This document shows positions 34,833 through 45,267 of a DNA stretch of 64,000 nucleotides, in pieces. The translations under genes were made by a program, and so were the position numbers. Location of the stretch: NCBI RefSeq assembly GCF_963677725.1, contig NZ_OY782507.1:2914001-2978000 (forward strand), in the 5' to 3' direction. The notes under the pieces were generated by a model. The model was given only the letters and a program-made list of their open reading frames with translations. It had not been told where the DNA came from and ran no database searches. Position 1 is the stretch's first letter; the number at the start of each line of letters is the position of its first letter. The stretch is from an uncultured Cohaesibacter sp. (GTDB lineage Bacteria; Pseudomonadota; Alphaproteobacteria; Rhizobiales; Cohaesibacteraceae).

Positions 34833-35782
34833 TCCTTGATGATTCCGCCTTGCTTGACCCAGTCGGCAAACCAGGTGCGGAACAGGGTATATTGCTGTTC
34901 ACAATAGTTGGCTTGCGCGTCGCTCAGAGCGTCACTTTCGTTGAAATGCAGACGATATTCTTCTTCACCATTCAGCACCAGCAGGTATTTGTAATAAAGG
35001 ACGAGGTCCGGGCCTTCGTCAAAGCTGGACAGAACCTCTATGGCTTCGGTCAGTTCCAGCGCCCGCTGGCGGGCTTCTGCATGGCCTTCGGCGGCCTTTT
35101 TCGACAGGCTGGCGAGCAGGAGGACCTCCTTGGGCAGGGCAGTGCCGATGCCGGTGATGGAGCCGGTGGCGCCGCAATTGACGATGCCATGATAGACAGC
35201 GGTATCAACGCCGACCATCAACGTGACCTGATCATCCTGAGCCGTGATATTCTCTGCCGCATAGCGCAGATCGGCCGGCCCGCCAAATTCTTTGAAGCCG
35301 ATCAGGTTGGAATGCTCGGCGCGCAAGGCAAAGAACAGATCGGCCTTGGTGGCAAAGCCATAATAGGGGCTGTTATAGATGATCGATGGAATGTCCGGGG
35401 CGGCTTCCAGAATGGCCTTGAAATGGTTTTTCTGGGCGGTTGGGGACGGCCCGCGCGACAAAACGCGAGGGATGACCATCAATCCGGCTGCGCCCACTTT
35501 CTGAGCGTGTGCTGCATGGGCGACGGCGGACTGGGTATTGATGGCGCCTGTGCCGACCACAACGGGCAGGCCTGCCTTGACCAGACGTTCGACGCCTTCC
35601 ATGCGTTGTGCGTCACTGAGCAACGGCCAATCGCCCATCGACCCGCAATAGACGAGCGCGGACATGCCAGCCTCGATCATTTCTTTGCCCTTTTTCACCA
35701 GTGCATCAAAGTCCGGTGTGCGATCTGCTTTGCAGGGGGTCATCAAGGCGGGCATCGTGCCGCTGAAAATGTTGGAAGCCAT
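34823..35782 (-). CDS. Dihydrodipicolinate synthase family lyase
   Basis: 319-residue class I aldolase-type enzyme. The Schiff-base Lys is in LIGFKEFGG near residue 163, the Tyr in YNSPYYG near 137, and the family loop VGTGAINTQS is present. In hydroxyproline catabolism a relative acts as 1-pyrroline-4-hydroxy-2-carboxylate deaminase, and the adjacent overlapping epimerase gene makes that the best guess; other members cleave sugar-acid or sialic-acid-like substrates. The gene precedes the epimerase in the same transcript (ten-base overlap). Confidence 0.83.
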   Translation of the reverse strand: MASNIFSGTMPALMTPCKADRTPDFDALVKKGKEMIEAGMSALVYCGSMGDWPLLSDAQRMEGVERLVKAGLPVVVGTGAINTQSAVAHAAHAQKVGAAGLMVIPRVLSRGPSPTAQKNHFKAILEAAPDIPSIIYNSPYYGFATKADLFFALRAEHSNLIGFKEFGGPADLRYAAENITAQDDQVTLMVGVDTAVYHGIVNCGATGSITGIGTALPKEVLLLASLSKKAAEGHAEARQRALELTEAIEVLSSFDEGPDLVLYYKYLLVLNGEEEYRLHFNESDALSDAQANYCEQQYTLFRTWFADWVKQGGIIKECM

Positions 35783-35906
35783 CGATCTGTTCTTTTCTCA
35801 TCAAAGGGGCAGTTTTGTCGGTTGTTGGATATTGTATACTATTTACGGTTTCTGACAATCCCTTTCTTTTGATCTAGCCGAGGTGTCTGAGGCATGAGGC
35901 GGGGCA

Positions 35907-35933
35907 CAAAAAAAGGCCGCCAGTGGCGACCTT
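35907..35933 (-). terminator. Terminator after the chemotaxis receptor gene
   Basis: Nine-base stem (35913-35921 with 35925-35933, one G-U) and three-base loop; on the minus strand it is followed by a run of T (35907-35914). It lies 24 bases past the receptor stop. Confidence 0.85.
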
Positions 35934-35956
35934 CATGTTGGACTTGAGTGACGGGA

Positions 35957-38070
35957 TCAGCGCGCGCCGGCAATCCTGCGGACTTCCCCAAGGAAACCCT
36001 GAACACCGTTGCGCAGATTGGAGGCTTCGCGTTGCAGCTCTGCGGCTGCCTCGTTGACATGTTGGGCCGCTTCGCCGGTCTCAATGGCCGCTGCGGACAC
36101 ACTGGAAATGTTGGTCGACACTTCCTTGGTCCCAACCGAGGCTTCCTGAATGTTGCGGGCGATTTCCTGATTGGCGTAATTCTGCTGCTGCACCGATTCA
36201 GAGATTTCCGAAGCGATCTGATTCATCTGTTCAATTGTCTCAGTGATAGTCTTGATGGCGTCGACGGCGCCATCTGTTTCCAACTGAACGGCCTGAATCT
36301 GCTGGGAAATTTCGTCGGTTGCCCGTGATGTCTGGTTCGCCAGTCCCTTCACTTCGGCGGCTACCACGGCAAAGCCCTTGCCGGCTTCTCCGGCGCGAGC
36401 CGCTTCGATTGTTGCGTTCAGAGCCAGAAGGTTGGTCTGTTCGGCAATGTCAGTGATCAGGCGGACCACCTCTCCGATGCGGTTGGCAACAGTGGACAGG
36501 CCCTGAATCTTTTCGTTGGTCTGGCGGGCTTGCGCGACCGCGCTGGTCGCAATCTGATTGGATTGTGACACTTGCCGATCGATTTCGTTACCCGAGGCGA
36601 AGAGTTCTTCGGCGGCCGCTGCGACGGTTTCGACGTTGGCGGACGCCTGTTCAGAGGCGGCAGCAACTGCGTTGGAGCGAGTCGAGGTCGTGTTTGCGCC
36701 GTTGGACAAGTTTTGCGAAGTCTGGTTGAGGCTGCTGACAGAACCGGAAACCGTGTCAAGCAATGTGGTGACCTGCTTGTCGAAATCGATGGCCAACTGA
36801 TTGACCATCTCGGCCCGTTTGATTTGTTCTTTCTGTTCGCGTTCCTGCTCGGCTCCGAGTTGCTCGGCGCGCTGGGCGCTGTCGCGGAACACTTCCAAAG
36901 ACTGATTGATCTGGCCGATTTCATCCTTGCGATCAAGATAATGCAACTTGACGCCATAATCACGATTGATCAGGGAGCGAATGCTGTCGATGGTGACGGC
37001 CATCGGTTTGCGGATGATCGACTGTCCAACCAGATAAAGGGCACCGGCCACCGCCAAAATCAGCGCAATACCTGCCAAAATCACCGACAGAGTGATCTCC
37101 TTGCTGGCAACTCCAAGCGTGGCGGTTGGAACACTGACGATCAGGGCCAGTTTCTTGCCTGTGTCACCTAGTTCAATCGGCGTGACGATGCGGATGACAT
37201 CTTCGCCGAGGCTGTTGGAATAGCCTTCATATTCGAATGGGCGACCATTTTTGACGGCTGCGAGCAGATCGGCCTTATGGGCGAGATCTGTTTGCGAGCG
37301 GCCCTCGCTCCAGTCCTTGCCAAGCAGGGAACCGTCAGGATGGGCAATCCATTTGCCTGATTGGGAGAGCAGATGCACCGCGCCCGTGCCCAGAGGCTTG
37401 ACCTTGGCCAGCATGTCGGACAGACGGGTCAGAATAAGGTCGGTGCCCGCAACGCCAACGGTTTTGTTGCCGTCTTTGATCGGTGCGCCGATGGAGACGC
37501 CAACCACGGTCTTGCCGCCCATGTCCCAGCTGTAGGGATCGGTCATAAAGGTCTTGCCGCTGTCATAGGCACCATAGAACCAAGACATTTCCTCTTTCGA
37601 TTTAATGTCCATGTCTCCAATGGTACGGAACCCGATAGAGCCATCGGGGTTGCGGTAGAAATAGGGACGCCAGATGCGGTTGCATCGTGATGCTCGGCAT
37701 TGACGAATGCCTTGTCCTTGCCGTCCAGTTCGTTCTGGATCACAGCGCCCCAAGTGCCTGCCAGTTTGGCATCCTGCTCGACGACCAGCTTGAGGATGCC
37801 GGTCCAGTCGGTGCGGGTTGGATTGTCATTCAGCCGCAGGGCGGAGAAGGTTTCTCCCAGCTTGTTGGCGGTATGCAGGCCATATTCCAGTTCAGCCTTG
37901 ACCAGAGCGGCCTCGCGACCGGCAACGGCTTTGGCCTCGCCTTCGGAAATCTTTTGGGTGATCGACGCGCTCTGCATGCCGATGAAGGCGATGCCAACTG
38001 TCAGCACACAAGCCAAAGTGGCAATACTTGCGACCAGCATTTTGGTTGTGATCATCATTTTGGAAAACAT
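35957..38070 (-). pseudogene. Methyl-accepting chemotaxis protein, frameshifted
   Basis: Receptor gene split by a single-base deletion at about 37676-37682. The N-terminal part (from MFSKMMITTKMLVAS, start 38070) has a membrane helix and a dCache-like periplasmic domain reading up to NAEHHDAT; the second frame continues [13 protein letters not shown] with no residue lost, then dCache, a second helix (about 225-250), HAMP and a complete MCP signalling domain with the [20 protein letters not shown] hallmark. Without the shift it would have about 704 residues. A sequencing error and a recent mutation are both possible. The protein would sense a small solute and signal to CheA. Confidence 0.85.
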
Positions 38071-38546
38071 GGCAGAATTGCTCCGAACGTCGACTCGATG
38101 CGACCATTGGCAAGAAACGGAAATTGGTAAAATTAACCATTGCCGTAGCGTAATTTACATATCTATTGAGTTAAAATAGGGAAGAGACGTTAATTCTTCG
38201 TGATTTTTGAATCCTGGCCACGCGGCTTGTTTGTATGTGCCCGTTCTGTTCCTTTGCGGCACTTGCGGGACATGCTTTCATTTTCTTAATCTATCGGTTC
38301 TCGACTTGCTTGCCTTTCTGGCCTTGGGCCGGAGCATGCGACAGATGTTGAATATCCAATCCAGACCGGGAAGATTAAAGACAGGAGCAACTTTGCCTGC
38401 ATTGCATTTGCACCATCTGCAATTTCCGTGGAAAGACGCTTGAATGTCGGAAGTCGGTTGACGCATAGTGCGGACACTTCTGACCGATCGCTTTCAAGGC
38501 GGACTATGTCGGTGCTGGAAACTGGGGAACCGGAAAGGTAGAAAAT
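38071..38546. other. Divergent intergenic region, no gene seen
   Basis: About 475 bases between the chemotaxis receptor and the isocitrate dehydrogenase gene, transcribed in opposite directions. It must contain both promoters. A GGAAAGG ribosome site is visible just before the isocitrate dehydrogenase start; a conserved operator was not found. Confidence 0.4.
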
Positions 38547-40769
38547 ATGGCCTCTCAATCTAATCCAGATATCATTTACACCATTGTTGACGAAGCGCCT
38601 GAGTTGGCGAGCGCCTCGCTTTTGCCAATCATCAGATCGTTTGCTTCGGCTGCCGGTATCGAGGTTGGTACCAAGGATATTTCGCTTGCTGGCCGAATAC
38701 TTTCTGCATTTCCTGAATATCTCAATGATGATCAGAAGCAGAGCGATGATTTGTCTGAGCTGGGTGAGCTGGTTAAAACGCCAGACGCCAATATCATCAA
38801 ACTGCCAAATGTTTCTGCCTCCGTGCCACAATTGTTGGCCGCGATCGAAGAGCTTCAGGGGCAGGGCTATGATCTGCCAAACTATCCCGAGGAGCCAAAG
38901 AATGCGACCGAACGCAAGGTCAAGGCGCGCTATGACGCGATCAAGGGCTCTGCGGTGAACCCGGTTTTGCGCGAAGGCAATTCCGATCGTCGGTCCGCCA
39001 AGGCGGTGAAAAATTACGCCCAGAATAACCCCCATTCCATGGGTGCCTGGAGTGCTGACAGCAAGACCCGCGTTGCCTCCATGCCGGGCGATGACTTCTA
39101 TGCCAATGAACGCTCCGCCACCATCACGGCGCAGCAGGCAGGTGAAGCCCGGATCGAGTTTGTCTCTAAGGGCGGTGACATCACCGTTCTCAAAGACAAC
39201 TGGATGCTTCAGGCAGGCACTGTTACTGATGCGACCTTCATGTCCGCGGATGCCTTGTCGCGCTTCCTTGCGGCAGAAATCGACAAGACCAAAGAAGAAG
39301 GCATCATGTTCTCGCTGCATATGAAGGCGACCATGATGAAAGTGTCCGATCCGATTATCTTCGGTCATGCGGTGCGTGCGTGGTTGGCTCCGATCTTCGA
39401 GAAACATGGCGAGGCGCTGGCGGCTGCCGGTGTCAATGTCAATTCCGGCATGGGTGACGTGCTGGCTCGCATTGCGGACATGCCAAATGGGGCTGAAATC
39501 CAGAAGGAAATCGACGCGCTGGCCAAAGACCGTCCCTCGATGTATATGGTCGACAGCGACAAGGGCATCACCAACCTGCATGTGCCATCAGACGTGATTA
39601 TCGATGCGTCCATGCCTGCGCTCATCCGCGCTGGCGGCAAGGGCTGGAACGAAGCGGGCAAGAAGGGTGATGTCAACTGCATCATTCCTGACAATTGCTA
39701 TGCACCGATCTATGACGAGAGCATCAAATTCTTCAAGGAAAATGGTGCTTTGGACCCGGCGACCGCCGGTGCCGTGGCCAATGTGGGCCTGATGGCGCAG
39801 AAGGCCGAGGAATATGGCTCCCATCCAACCACGTTTGAAGCCGCTGAAGCGGGCACCATTCGCATTGTGCTGGCCAATGGCGACACCTTGCATGCCCATG
39901 TGGTTGAAGCTGGTGACATCTGGCGTGCCTGCACCGTCAATAAAGCTCCGATCGAGAACTGGATTGAACTGGCAATCGAACGTCAGCGTCTGACCGGTTC
40001 GGAAGCAATCTTCTGGCTTGATGAAAAGCGCGCGCATGATGCCGAGCTGATCAAGTATGTCGTCCCTGCTTTGGAAAAAGCTGGTGTGTCCGATAAATTC
40101 CAGATCATGGCCCCACGCGAAGCAACCCGCGCGTCGCTTGAAACCATCACAGCAGGCAAGGACAGCATTGCTGTCACCGGCAATGTGCTGCGTGACTATC
40201 TGACCGACCTGTTCCCGATTCTCGAGCTTGGCACCTCGGCCAAGATGCTGTCGATCGTCAAGCTGATGAATGGTGGCGGTCTGTTCGAAACCGGTGCCGG
40301 TGGTTCTGCTCCAAAGCATGTACAGCAGTTGGTTGAAGAAAACCATCTGCGTTGGGATTCCATGGGCGAGTTCTGCGCCCTTGGTGAAAGCTTCAACTTC
40401 CTGGCTGAAAGCAAAGGCAACAAGAAAGCCGGTGTGCTGGGTGCTGCTGCGGAAGTGGCAACACAGGGGGTTCTTGACAACAACAAATCTCCATCGCGCA
40501 AAGTGGGCGAGCCGGATAACCGTGACAGCCATTATTGGTTCGCGCGTTACTGGGCAGAAGCTTTGCACGCCCAGAAGGATGACAATGCACTGGCCAAAAA
40601 ATTCGGTCCGATTGCCAAGAAGCTGATCGATGGCGAAAAAGCCATTCTTGAAGAATTTAAGGCTGTTCAGGGTAAGCCTGCCGATATCGGTGGCTACTAC
40701 AAGCCAGACTCCAAGAAAAAGGCTGACGTGATGCGCGCCAGCAAGACGCTGAATGCGATCATCAAGTAA
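38547..40769 (+). CDS. icd: Monomeric NADP-dependent isocitrate dehydrogenase
   Basis: 740-residue isocitrate dehydrogenase of the monomeric (Azotobacter/Corynebacterium) type, clearly larger than the usual 400-residue dimeric form. It oxidises isocitrate to 2-oxoglutarate with NADP in the TCA cycle. Typical stretches are [41 protein letters not shown] and the late [20 protein letters not shown]. Start follows a GGAAAGGT site and a rho-independent terminator ends the gene. Monomeric forms are common in some alphaproteobacteria but most use the dimeric type. Confidence 0.93.
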   Translation: MASQSNPDIIYTIVDEAPELASASLLPIIRSFASAAGIEVGTKDISLAGRILSAFPEYLNDDQKQSDDLSELGELVKTPDANIIKLPNVSASVPQLLAAIEELQGQGYDLPNYPEEPKNATERKVKARYDAIKGSAVNPVLREGNSDRRSAKAVKNYAQNNPHSMGAWSADSKTRVASMPGDDFYANERSATITAQQAGEARIEFVSKGGDITVLKDNWMLQAGTVTDATFMSADALSRFLAAEIDKTKEEGIMFSLHMKATMMKVSDPIIFGHAVRAWLAPIFEKHGEALAAAGVNVNSGMGDVLARIADMPNGAEIQKEIDALAKDRPSMYMVDSDKGITNLHVPSDVIIDASMPALIRAGGKGWNEAGKKGDVNCIIPDNCYAPIYDESIKFFKENGALDPATAGAVANVGLMAQKAEEYGSHPTTFEAAEAGTIRIVLANGDTLHAHVVEAGDIWRACTVNKAPIENWIELAIERQRLTGSEAIFWLDEKRAHDAELIKYVVPALEKAGVSDKFQIMAPREATRASLETITAGKDSIAVTGNVLRDYLTDLFPILELGTSAKMLSIVKLMNGGGLFETGAGGSAPKHVQQLVEENHLRWDSMGEFCALGESFNFLAESKGNKKAGVLGAAAEVATQGVLDNNKSPSRKVGEPDNRDSHYWFARYWAEALHAQKDDNALAKKFGPIAKKLIDGEKAILEEFKAVQGKPADIGGYYKPDSKKKADVMRASKTLNAIIK

Positions 40770-40799
40770 TCGCTGACAGGCTCAGCTCCGTAAGAAGAA

Positions 40800-40827
40800 G
40801 CGTCCGGCATTGCCGGGCGCTTTTTTG
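40800..40827 (+). terminator. Rho-independent terminator after icd
   Basis: GCGTCCGGC / GCCGGGCGC stem (one G-U) with a three-base loop, followed by TTTTTT. It lies about 30 bases beyond the icd stop. Confidence 0.9.
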
Positions 40828-40899
40828 TTGGCAGCAGCATGGTGCTGGCATAGGATTTCTCCCGTCATTTTGCGCTCTTGCATTTTTCGAATTAAAAAG

Positions 40900-41877
40900 A
40901 TGATCATGAAGACCCAAGCTCCCCTCCTGTTTCGCAATCGCCATATCAATACCATCTTCGGCAATAACGGCCCACGCAAGTGGCTTGTTGAGCATCGGGC
41001 CAAGGCGCTGAATGCGGCGAGCGATCCGGTCATTCTGGACTGTCGTGACGGGGTGCGGCTGCATGGTGTCTATACACCGGGCCGCGACACAGCGCGACGC
41101 CTTGCGGTTTTGTTGCATGGCTGGGAGGGATCGGCCTGGTCGACCTATCTGCAATCTTTGGCGGTGCGTCTGCGTGAGGAGGGGTACAGCATTTTTCGGT
41201 TGCATATGCGTGATCACGGGCCGAGCCATCATCTCAATCATGATCCGTTTCTGGCGATCCGGCTTGATGAGATTCTCGATGCGATGGAGCAGATTTGCGC
41301 TCAATATCCCCATGACAAAACGGCTTTGGCTGGCTTTTCGCTGGGGGCCAATCTGGCAGCAAGAGTTGCAGCCAATATCGGCGAACGCCCGATCCGCCTT
41401 GATCAGGTGATCGCCGCTTCACCGCCAATTGATCCGGCCGCCGCAGCCGACGCGATCCAATCTTATCAGATTTACAATCGCTATTTTACGGCCAAATGGC
41501 AAAACTCGTTCGAGCGCAAGATCGAGCTATTTTCCGACTATCGCCAGCATGCAGATCTCCTCAAGCATAAGGATATTCTGGCGATGCATGATGATTTCAT
41601 TCCGCGGTTTTCCGAGCATAAAAATGCCGCAAGCTATTTCAGGGCCTATGCGTTGAGCGAGGCCAATATCGCGCGCATGGATGCACCCTGTCATATCGTG
41701 ATGGTGAAGGATGATCCGGTGATCCCCGTCGAGACCCTTAATGCGTTGCCAAATCGGGATCGGCTTAGCCATGAAATTGTCGGCGATGGCGGTCATTGCG
41801 GTTTCGTGAATGGATATGGCCTGACCAGCTGGTTCGATGACAAGGTGGTGGCGATCCTGTCGCGGGCTGGTTTTTGA
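40900..41877 (+). CDS. Alpha/beta hydrolase, YheT-like
   Basis: 325-residue alpha/beta hydrolase of the YheT/EMB8 group, cytoplasmic, function poorly defined. The nucleophile elbow GFSLGAN is at about residue 146, the family opening RNRHINTIFGN near residue 10, VLLHGWEGSAWSTYLQ near 70, acidic residue in DDPVIP and the His in GGHCGF near the end. Two ATG codons six bases apart (40900 and 40906) are possible starts; no clear ribosome site precedes either. Confidence 0.83.
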   Translation: MIMKTQAPLLFRNRHINTIFGNNGPRKWLVEHRAKALNAASDPVILDCRDGVRLHGVYTPGRDTARRLAVLLHGWEGSAWSTYLQSLAVRLREEGYSIFRLHMRDHGPSHHLNHDPFLAIRLDEILDAMEQICAQYPHDKTALAGFSLGANLAARVAANIGERPIRLDQVIAASPPIDPAAAADAIQSYQIYNRYFTAKWQNSFERKIELFSDYRQHADLLKHKDILAMHDDFIPRFSEHKNAASYFRAYALSEANIARMDAPCHIVMVKDDPVIPVETLNALPNRDRLSHEIVGDGGHCGFVNGYGLTSWFDDKVVAILSRAGF

Positions 41878-42226
41878 TTGGTGCGTTCCCAGATGGGATT
41901 GAAGAGCGATTTTGTGACTGATAATGGCCGCGATAGGGGTGGATCACGAGCCTTGCTCTCGTTCATTTTCCTGTCATGGGATGGAGATATGCACGTGCAG
42001 TGTTTGACTGTTGACGCCGTTTGGTGCAAATGAAGAGCAGATTTCTTGAAACATTCGGATTTTCATCCCCCGCTTTCCCGCATTCAAATCCCGCATGCGG
42101 CCCGTTTGTTTCATCCCCGGCAATCGGGAATGGGCCTGATTGCCTATTATGTTTGATGGCTTGTTCTGGCCGATCCGGTCGATACGGATGCTGCTGGTTT
42201 TTGCTATCGCAGGTTTGGAGAATAAT
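41878..42226. other. Intergenic region, no gene seen
   Basis: About 350 bases between the YheT-like gene and the inositol dehydrogenase gene. A long antisense frame here is a shadow of the dehydrogenase. No hairpin with a T-tract or operator is obvious. A short direct repeat of cccgcat occurs at about 42077 and 42091. Confidence 0.4.
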
Positions 42227-43219
42227 ATGATCCGTATCGGTCTTCTGGGCGCTGGTCGCATTGGACAAATTCACGCACGAGCGGTAAGCGCTCTTGATAA
42301 TGTCGAGATTGTTGCGGTTTACGACCCATTTGATGAAGCGGCTGCCTATGTGCAGGCCATGACCGGTGCAGCTCGCCGGACCTCGGTGATGGAAATTGTC
42401 GACGATCCGGATATCAATGCGGTGATCATCGCTTCTCCGACCAATCAGCATGCAGACCAGATCATCGAGGCCGCACAAGCCGGCAAGCATATTTTCTGCG
42501 AGAAGCCGATTGATCTCGATCTGAAAAAAGTGCGCGAATGTGTGGCTGAGGTCGAAAAGGCCGGTGTTCAGTTGATGATCGGTTTCAACCGTCGCTTCGA
42601 CTATAACTTCAACGCTGTCAAACGCAATATCGACAATGGGGAAGTGGGCGAAGTGGAGCTGGTGCAGATCACCTCGCGTGACCCCGAAGCCCCATCCGCA
42701 GCCTATCTGAAGAATTCTGGCGGTCTGTTTCTTGACATGATGATCCACGATTTCGACATGGCGCGCTATGTGCTTAATGATGATATCGTTGAGGTCTTTG
42801 CCACCGGTTCGGTGTTGACTGACCCTGAGATCGGCAAGATCGGCGATCTCGATACGGCGACCGCGACGCTGAAAACCGCCAAGGGCCGGATTGCGGTGAT
42901 CACCAACAGCCGCCGTGCATCCTATGGCTATGACCAACGGGTGGAAGTGCACGGGTCAAAAGGCATGGTGCGTGCTGACAACCTGCGTGGCACTTCAGTG
43001 ACTTTGGCCACCAAGGAAGGCTATCGCAGCGATCCGCTGCTGGACTTCTTCATCCAACGTTATGCCGAAGCCTACAAGGCAGAGCTGCAGACCTTCTGTC
43101 GCTTGCTGGCCGGTCATAACGAGATCTATCCCGATCATGTCGACGGCATGAAGGCGATTGAACTGGCTCATGCGGCGCAGCAATCCTATAAAACCGGCAA
43201 AGCGGTCAAAATCCGTTAA
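42227..43219 (+). CDS. iolG: Inositol 2-dehydrogenase
   Basis: 330-residue Gfo/Idh/MocA-family NAD-dependent oxidoreductase. The N-terminal Rossmann motif LGAGRIGQIHA is at about residue 7; the catalytic Lys in CEKPIDLD (about 95) and Asp/His in DMMIHDFDMARY (about 170-175) fit myo-inositol 2-dehydrogenase. The FNRRFDYNF segment and length also match IolG, though scyllo-inositol or other sugar dehydrogenases of this family are close. The start at 42227 follows a TTTGGAGAA site. It appears as a single gene with its own terminator; the rest of the inositol pathway is elsewhere. Confidence 0.87.
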   Translation: MIRIGLLGAGRIGQIHARAVSALDNVEIVAVYDPFDEAAAYVQAMTGAARRTSVMEIVDDPDINAVIIASPTNQHADQIIEAAQAGKHIFCEKPIDLDLKKVRECVAEVEKAGVQLMIGFNRRFDYNFNAVKRNIDNGEVGEVELVQITSRDPEAPSAAYLKNSGGLFLDMMIHDFDMARYVLNDDIVEVFATGSVLTDPEIGKIGDLDTATATLKTAKGRIAVITNSRRASYGYDQRVEVHGSKGMVRADNLRGTSVTLATKEGYRSDPLLDFFIQRYAEAYKAELQTFCRLLAGHNEIYPDHVDGMKAIELAHAAQQSYKTGKAVKIR

Positions 43220-43243
43220 GGTCTGCTGGCTTACGCAATCGAG

Positions 43244-43271
43244 AAAAGGGTCGCTGCGGCGACCCTTTTTT
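43244..43271 (+). terminator. Rho-independent terminator after iolG
   Basis: GGGTCGC TGCG GCGACCC stem-loop with flanking A-run before and TTTTTT after, 25 bases past the iolG stop. The A-run/T-run symmetry means it can also end the oppositely oriented soxT-like transcript. Confidence 0.9.
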
Positions 43272-43288
43272 GTTGGTTGCCAAGCGCT

Positions 43289-44344
43289 CTAGATTGGCCG
43301 CGCAAAGCCGACCAGAATTTGCCGTAGGCCAAGAGCTGCCCCGGCAATGATGGCGGCCAGGGTGATCGGGCCGCTATAGGCAAGGACGGAAATGGCCGAC
43401 AGTCCCTGACCTATGGAGCAGCCCACGGCCGTGACGGCGCCAACGCCCATAAGCCCTGCGCCAATGATCTGGCGGCGCAACTCGCGCGGGTCTTCGCAGG
43501 CCTCCCAGCGGAAATGACCCTTGATCAGGCTGCCAATGAACGCGCCGACCCAGATGCCGGCAACCGAGCCGATGCCGAAACTGAGATTGCTGCCTGAGGC
43601 GGTCATGATATAGAGAATGGTTTCTCCGATCGGACCGGAAAAGGTGTGTGAGGAGACCGGCACCGCATCAAAACTGTCGGTGGCAACCCATTGGGTGCCC
43701 CACCAGCCGGACGCAATAGCAAGCCCGATCATGGTGCCCCAGAACAGGGTTGAGCGACTGTCCCTGACGTGGCGCGGGGCTGCAACGGCGATCAGGATGG
43801 CGACGCCGATCAGAATGCCGACAAGCGAAGGGGCAAGGCCGGTCCAGTTGGCCACATCCTGCGCCAGTCCAAGGCCACTTTCCTGCGCCGGTCTGTCGGG
43901 AAACAGCCAAATGCGCACATAGGCAAGGGGGCCGGATATGGTGGCATAGGCGCTGATGCCCATTACCACGACAATGACAAAGGCGCGCAGGTCGCCTCCG
44001 CCCAGTCGCGCCAATGCGCCATAGCCGCAATTGCCTGAAATGGCCATGCCGTAGCCAAAGACCAGTCCGCCCAGAATGCTCTGCATCGGATACCAGTGTC
44101 GGTTCAGATAGGGGGTTTGGTCCAGATTGAGAGCATTGAAGTGAACAAGCAAGAACGAACCGATCATTGCCACACCGATGGCAATGCCCCACATGCGCAG
44201 GCGCAGATCCGAGCTTGAATAGAAATAATCTTCAATGGCCCCGAGCGTGCAAAAGCGTCCAAGGCGCGCCGCCAGCCCAAGCGTGATGCCACCCATCAGT
44301 CCAATGGCAGCCACCAGCACTGGTGCCGTGATCCAGTCTGTCAT
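43289..44344 (-). CDS. soxT: SoxT-like YeeE/YedE-family sulfur transporter
   Basis: 351-residue integral membrane protein of the YeeE/YedE family, with about nine helices. The family cysteine motifs are present: GRFCTLGAI near residue 32, SGNCGYGALARLGGGD near 103 and GCSIGQGLSA near 320. Such proteins move thiosulfate or other sulfur compounds across the inner membrane, and copies next to soxR in related bacteria are called SoxT. It is the last gene of a minus-strand soxS-soxR-soxT run, so it may supply the signal for SoxR or remove sulfur from the cell. A second paralogue is at 56041-57120. Confidence 0.83.
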   Translation of the reverse strand: MTDWITAPVLVAAIGLMGGITLGLAARLGRFCTLGAIEDYFYSSSDLRLRMWGIAIGVAMIGSFLLVHFNALNLDQTPYLNRHWYPMQSILGGLVFGYGMAISGNCGYGALARLGGGDLRAFVIVVVMGISAYATISGPLAYVRIWLFPDRPAQESGLGLAQDVANWTGLAPSLVGILIGVAILIAVAAPRHVRDSRSTLFWGTMIGLAIASGWWGTQWVATDSFDAVPVSSHTFSGPIGETILYIMTASGSNLSFGIGSVAGIWVGAFIGSLIKGHFRWEACEDPRELRRQIIGAGLMGVGAVTAVGCSIGQGLSAISVLAYSGPITLAAIIAGAALGLRQILVGFARPI

Positions 44345-44413
44345 CGTCCGTTTCCTCCCCGGCCGATTGGTATTTTTCTGTTCGGCCTATGGTTAGGGCG
44401 ATGGATTGTTGAA

Positions 44414-44776
44414 TTATTTTTCTTCGCCCGTGACCGCGTCACGACAAAAAAGGTCGTAGACAACTTCCATTATTTGTTTCGGGCGGTCATCGGTCAAGCG
44501 GTAATAAATCGACTTGCCTTCACGGCGGGGCTCAATGAGACCTTCCAGACGCAGGCGAGAAAGCTGTTGTGACACGGCGGCCTGTCGGGCAGAGAGCAGA
44601 TCTTCCAATTCTGTGACCGACTTTTCACCCGTTGCCAGATGACACAGAATCATCAGGCGTCCGTCATGGCCGATCGCCTTGAGAAAGTTCGAGGCGGTTT
44701 GCGCCTTCTGAGCCATCTTCTCAAGAGCATCCTCATCCATGTTTTCATGGAACACGGGAAGCGGCATGGGGGTCAC
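44414..44776 (-). CDS. soxR: Sox repressor, ArsR family, persulfide sensing
   Basis: 120-residue ArsR-family repressor. Cys45 in LMILCHL and Cys111 in YDLFCRD are 66 residues apart, the same spacing as the two Cys of SqrR (41/107) and BigR (42/108) that form a tetrasulfide link with sulfane sulfur, which releases DNA. The recognition helix ARQAAVSQQLSRLRLEGLI and the wing RREGKSIYYRL are typical. It is encoded between soxS and soxT and probably represses the ATTC-N8-GAAT promoters in this cluster. The start is uncertain: GTG at 44776 or ATG at 44767 or 44740. Confidence 0.9.
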   Translation of the reverse strand: MTPMPLPVFHENMDEDALEKMAQKAQTASNFLKAIGHDGRLMILCHLATGEKSVTELEDLLSARQAAVSQQLSRLRLEGLIEPRREGKSIYYRLTDDRPKQIMEVVYDLFCRDAVTGEEK

Positions 44777-44791
44777 CGAGGGTTTGTGTCG

Positions 44792-45184
44792 TTAATGACT
44801 TGCTTTAGCAGTCCCTGTTTTATCTACAGAAGCGACCAATTGATCAAGTAGGCCCCAGAAGAAATCCTCTCCCGGATAGCCTTCGATACGGCCTTTTTCC
44901 TGTCCGTCCACAAGCAGCACGAAAGTGGGGGTGTAAAAGAAACCACGCGTCACATGGATCCCGTCTGGCAGGGGATCATGCTTGTCGAATCGCCGCAACG
45001 GGGCCTGTTTGCCTTCCTCAGTCTTGGGGTAGACCGGTCCAATTTCTTTGTTCCAGCGTGCGCACCAAATGCAGCCTTCCTGTTCAACCATCAGCAACTC
45101 CATGCCTTTTCCCGTTGGCCCTGTCGCGTTGGCGGGCACAATGCTGGTGAGAAGAACAAAGAGCAGGAGAAAGGATCTGATCAT
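44792..45184 (-). CDS. soxS: SoxS, periplasmic thioredoxin-like protein
   Basis: 130-residue secreted protein with a signal peptide (MIRSFLLLFVLLTSIVPANA) and a thioredoxin-like CIWC motif near residue 40. In Paracoccus SoxS helps reactivate SoxY by reducing inactivated states. The start at 45184 is chosen because a clean signal peptide begins there; earlier codons are low-complexity. It is divergent from soxV, with a putative SoxR operator in between, and is followed 15 bases later by soxR. Confidence 0.85.
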   Translation of the reverse strand: MIRSFLLLFVLLTSIVPANATGPTGKGMELLMVEQEGCIWCARWNKEIGPVYPKTEEGKQAPLRRFDKHDPLPDGIHVTRGFFYTPTFVLLVDGQEKGRIEGYPGEDFFWGLLDQLVASVDKTGTAKASH

Positions 45185-45227
45185 GGTTGAAACGAGCCGG
45201 TTGACGAATGAAGTTTTATATAATCTA

Positions 45228-45243
45228 ATTTGAATATGTGAAT
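45228..45243. promoter_or_regulatory. Likely SoxR operator between soxS and soxV
   Basis: ATTT-N8-GAAT at 45228-45243, one base from the ATTC-N8-GAAT consensus I recall for SqrR-type repressors, with TAATT and AATTA as perfect outer arms. It lies in the 83-base AT-rich space shared by the divergent soxS and soxV promoters. Confidence 0.55.
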
Positions 45244-45267
45244 TATACAAGAGATAGGGGATCAAAC

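Noticed and set aside
38286..39581. 431-codon open frame on the minus strand
   Set aside because: Antisense to the isocitrate dehydrogenase gene and its promoter; composition shows a shadow frame.
41963..42952. 329-codon open frame on the minus strand
   Set aside because: It lies antisense over iolG, has no ribosome site and no family features; it is a shadow of the real gene.
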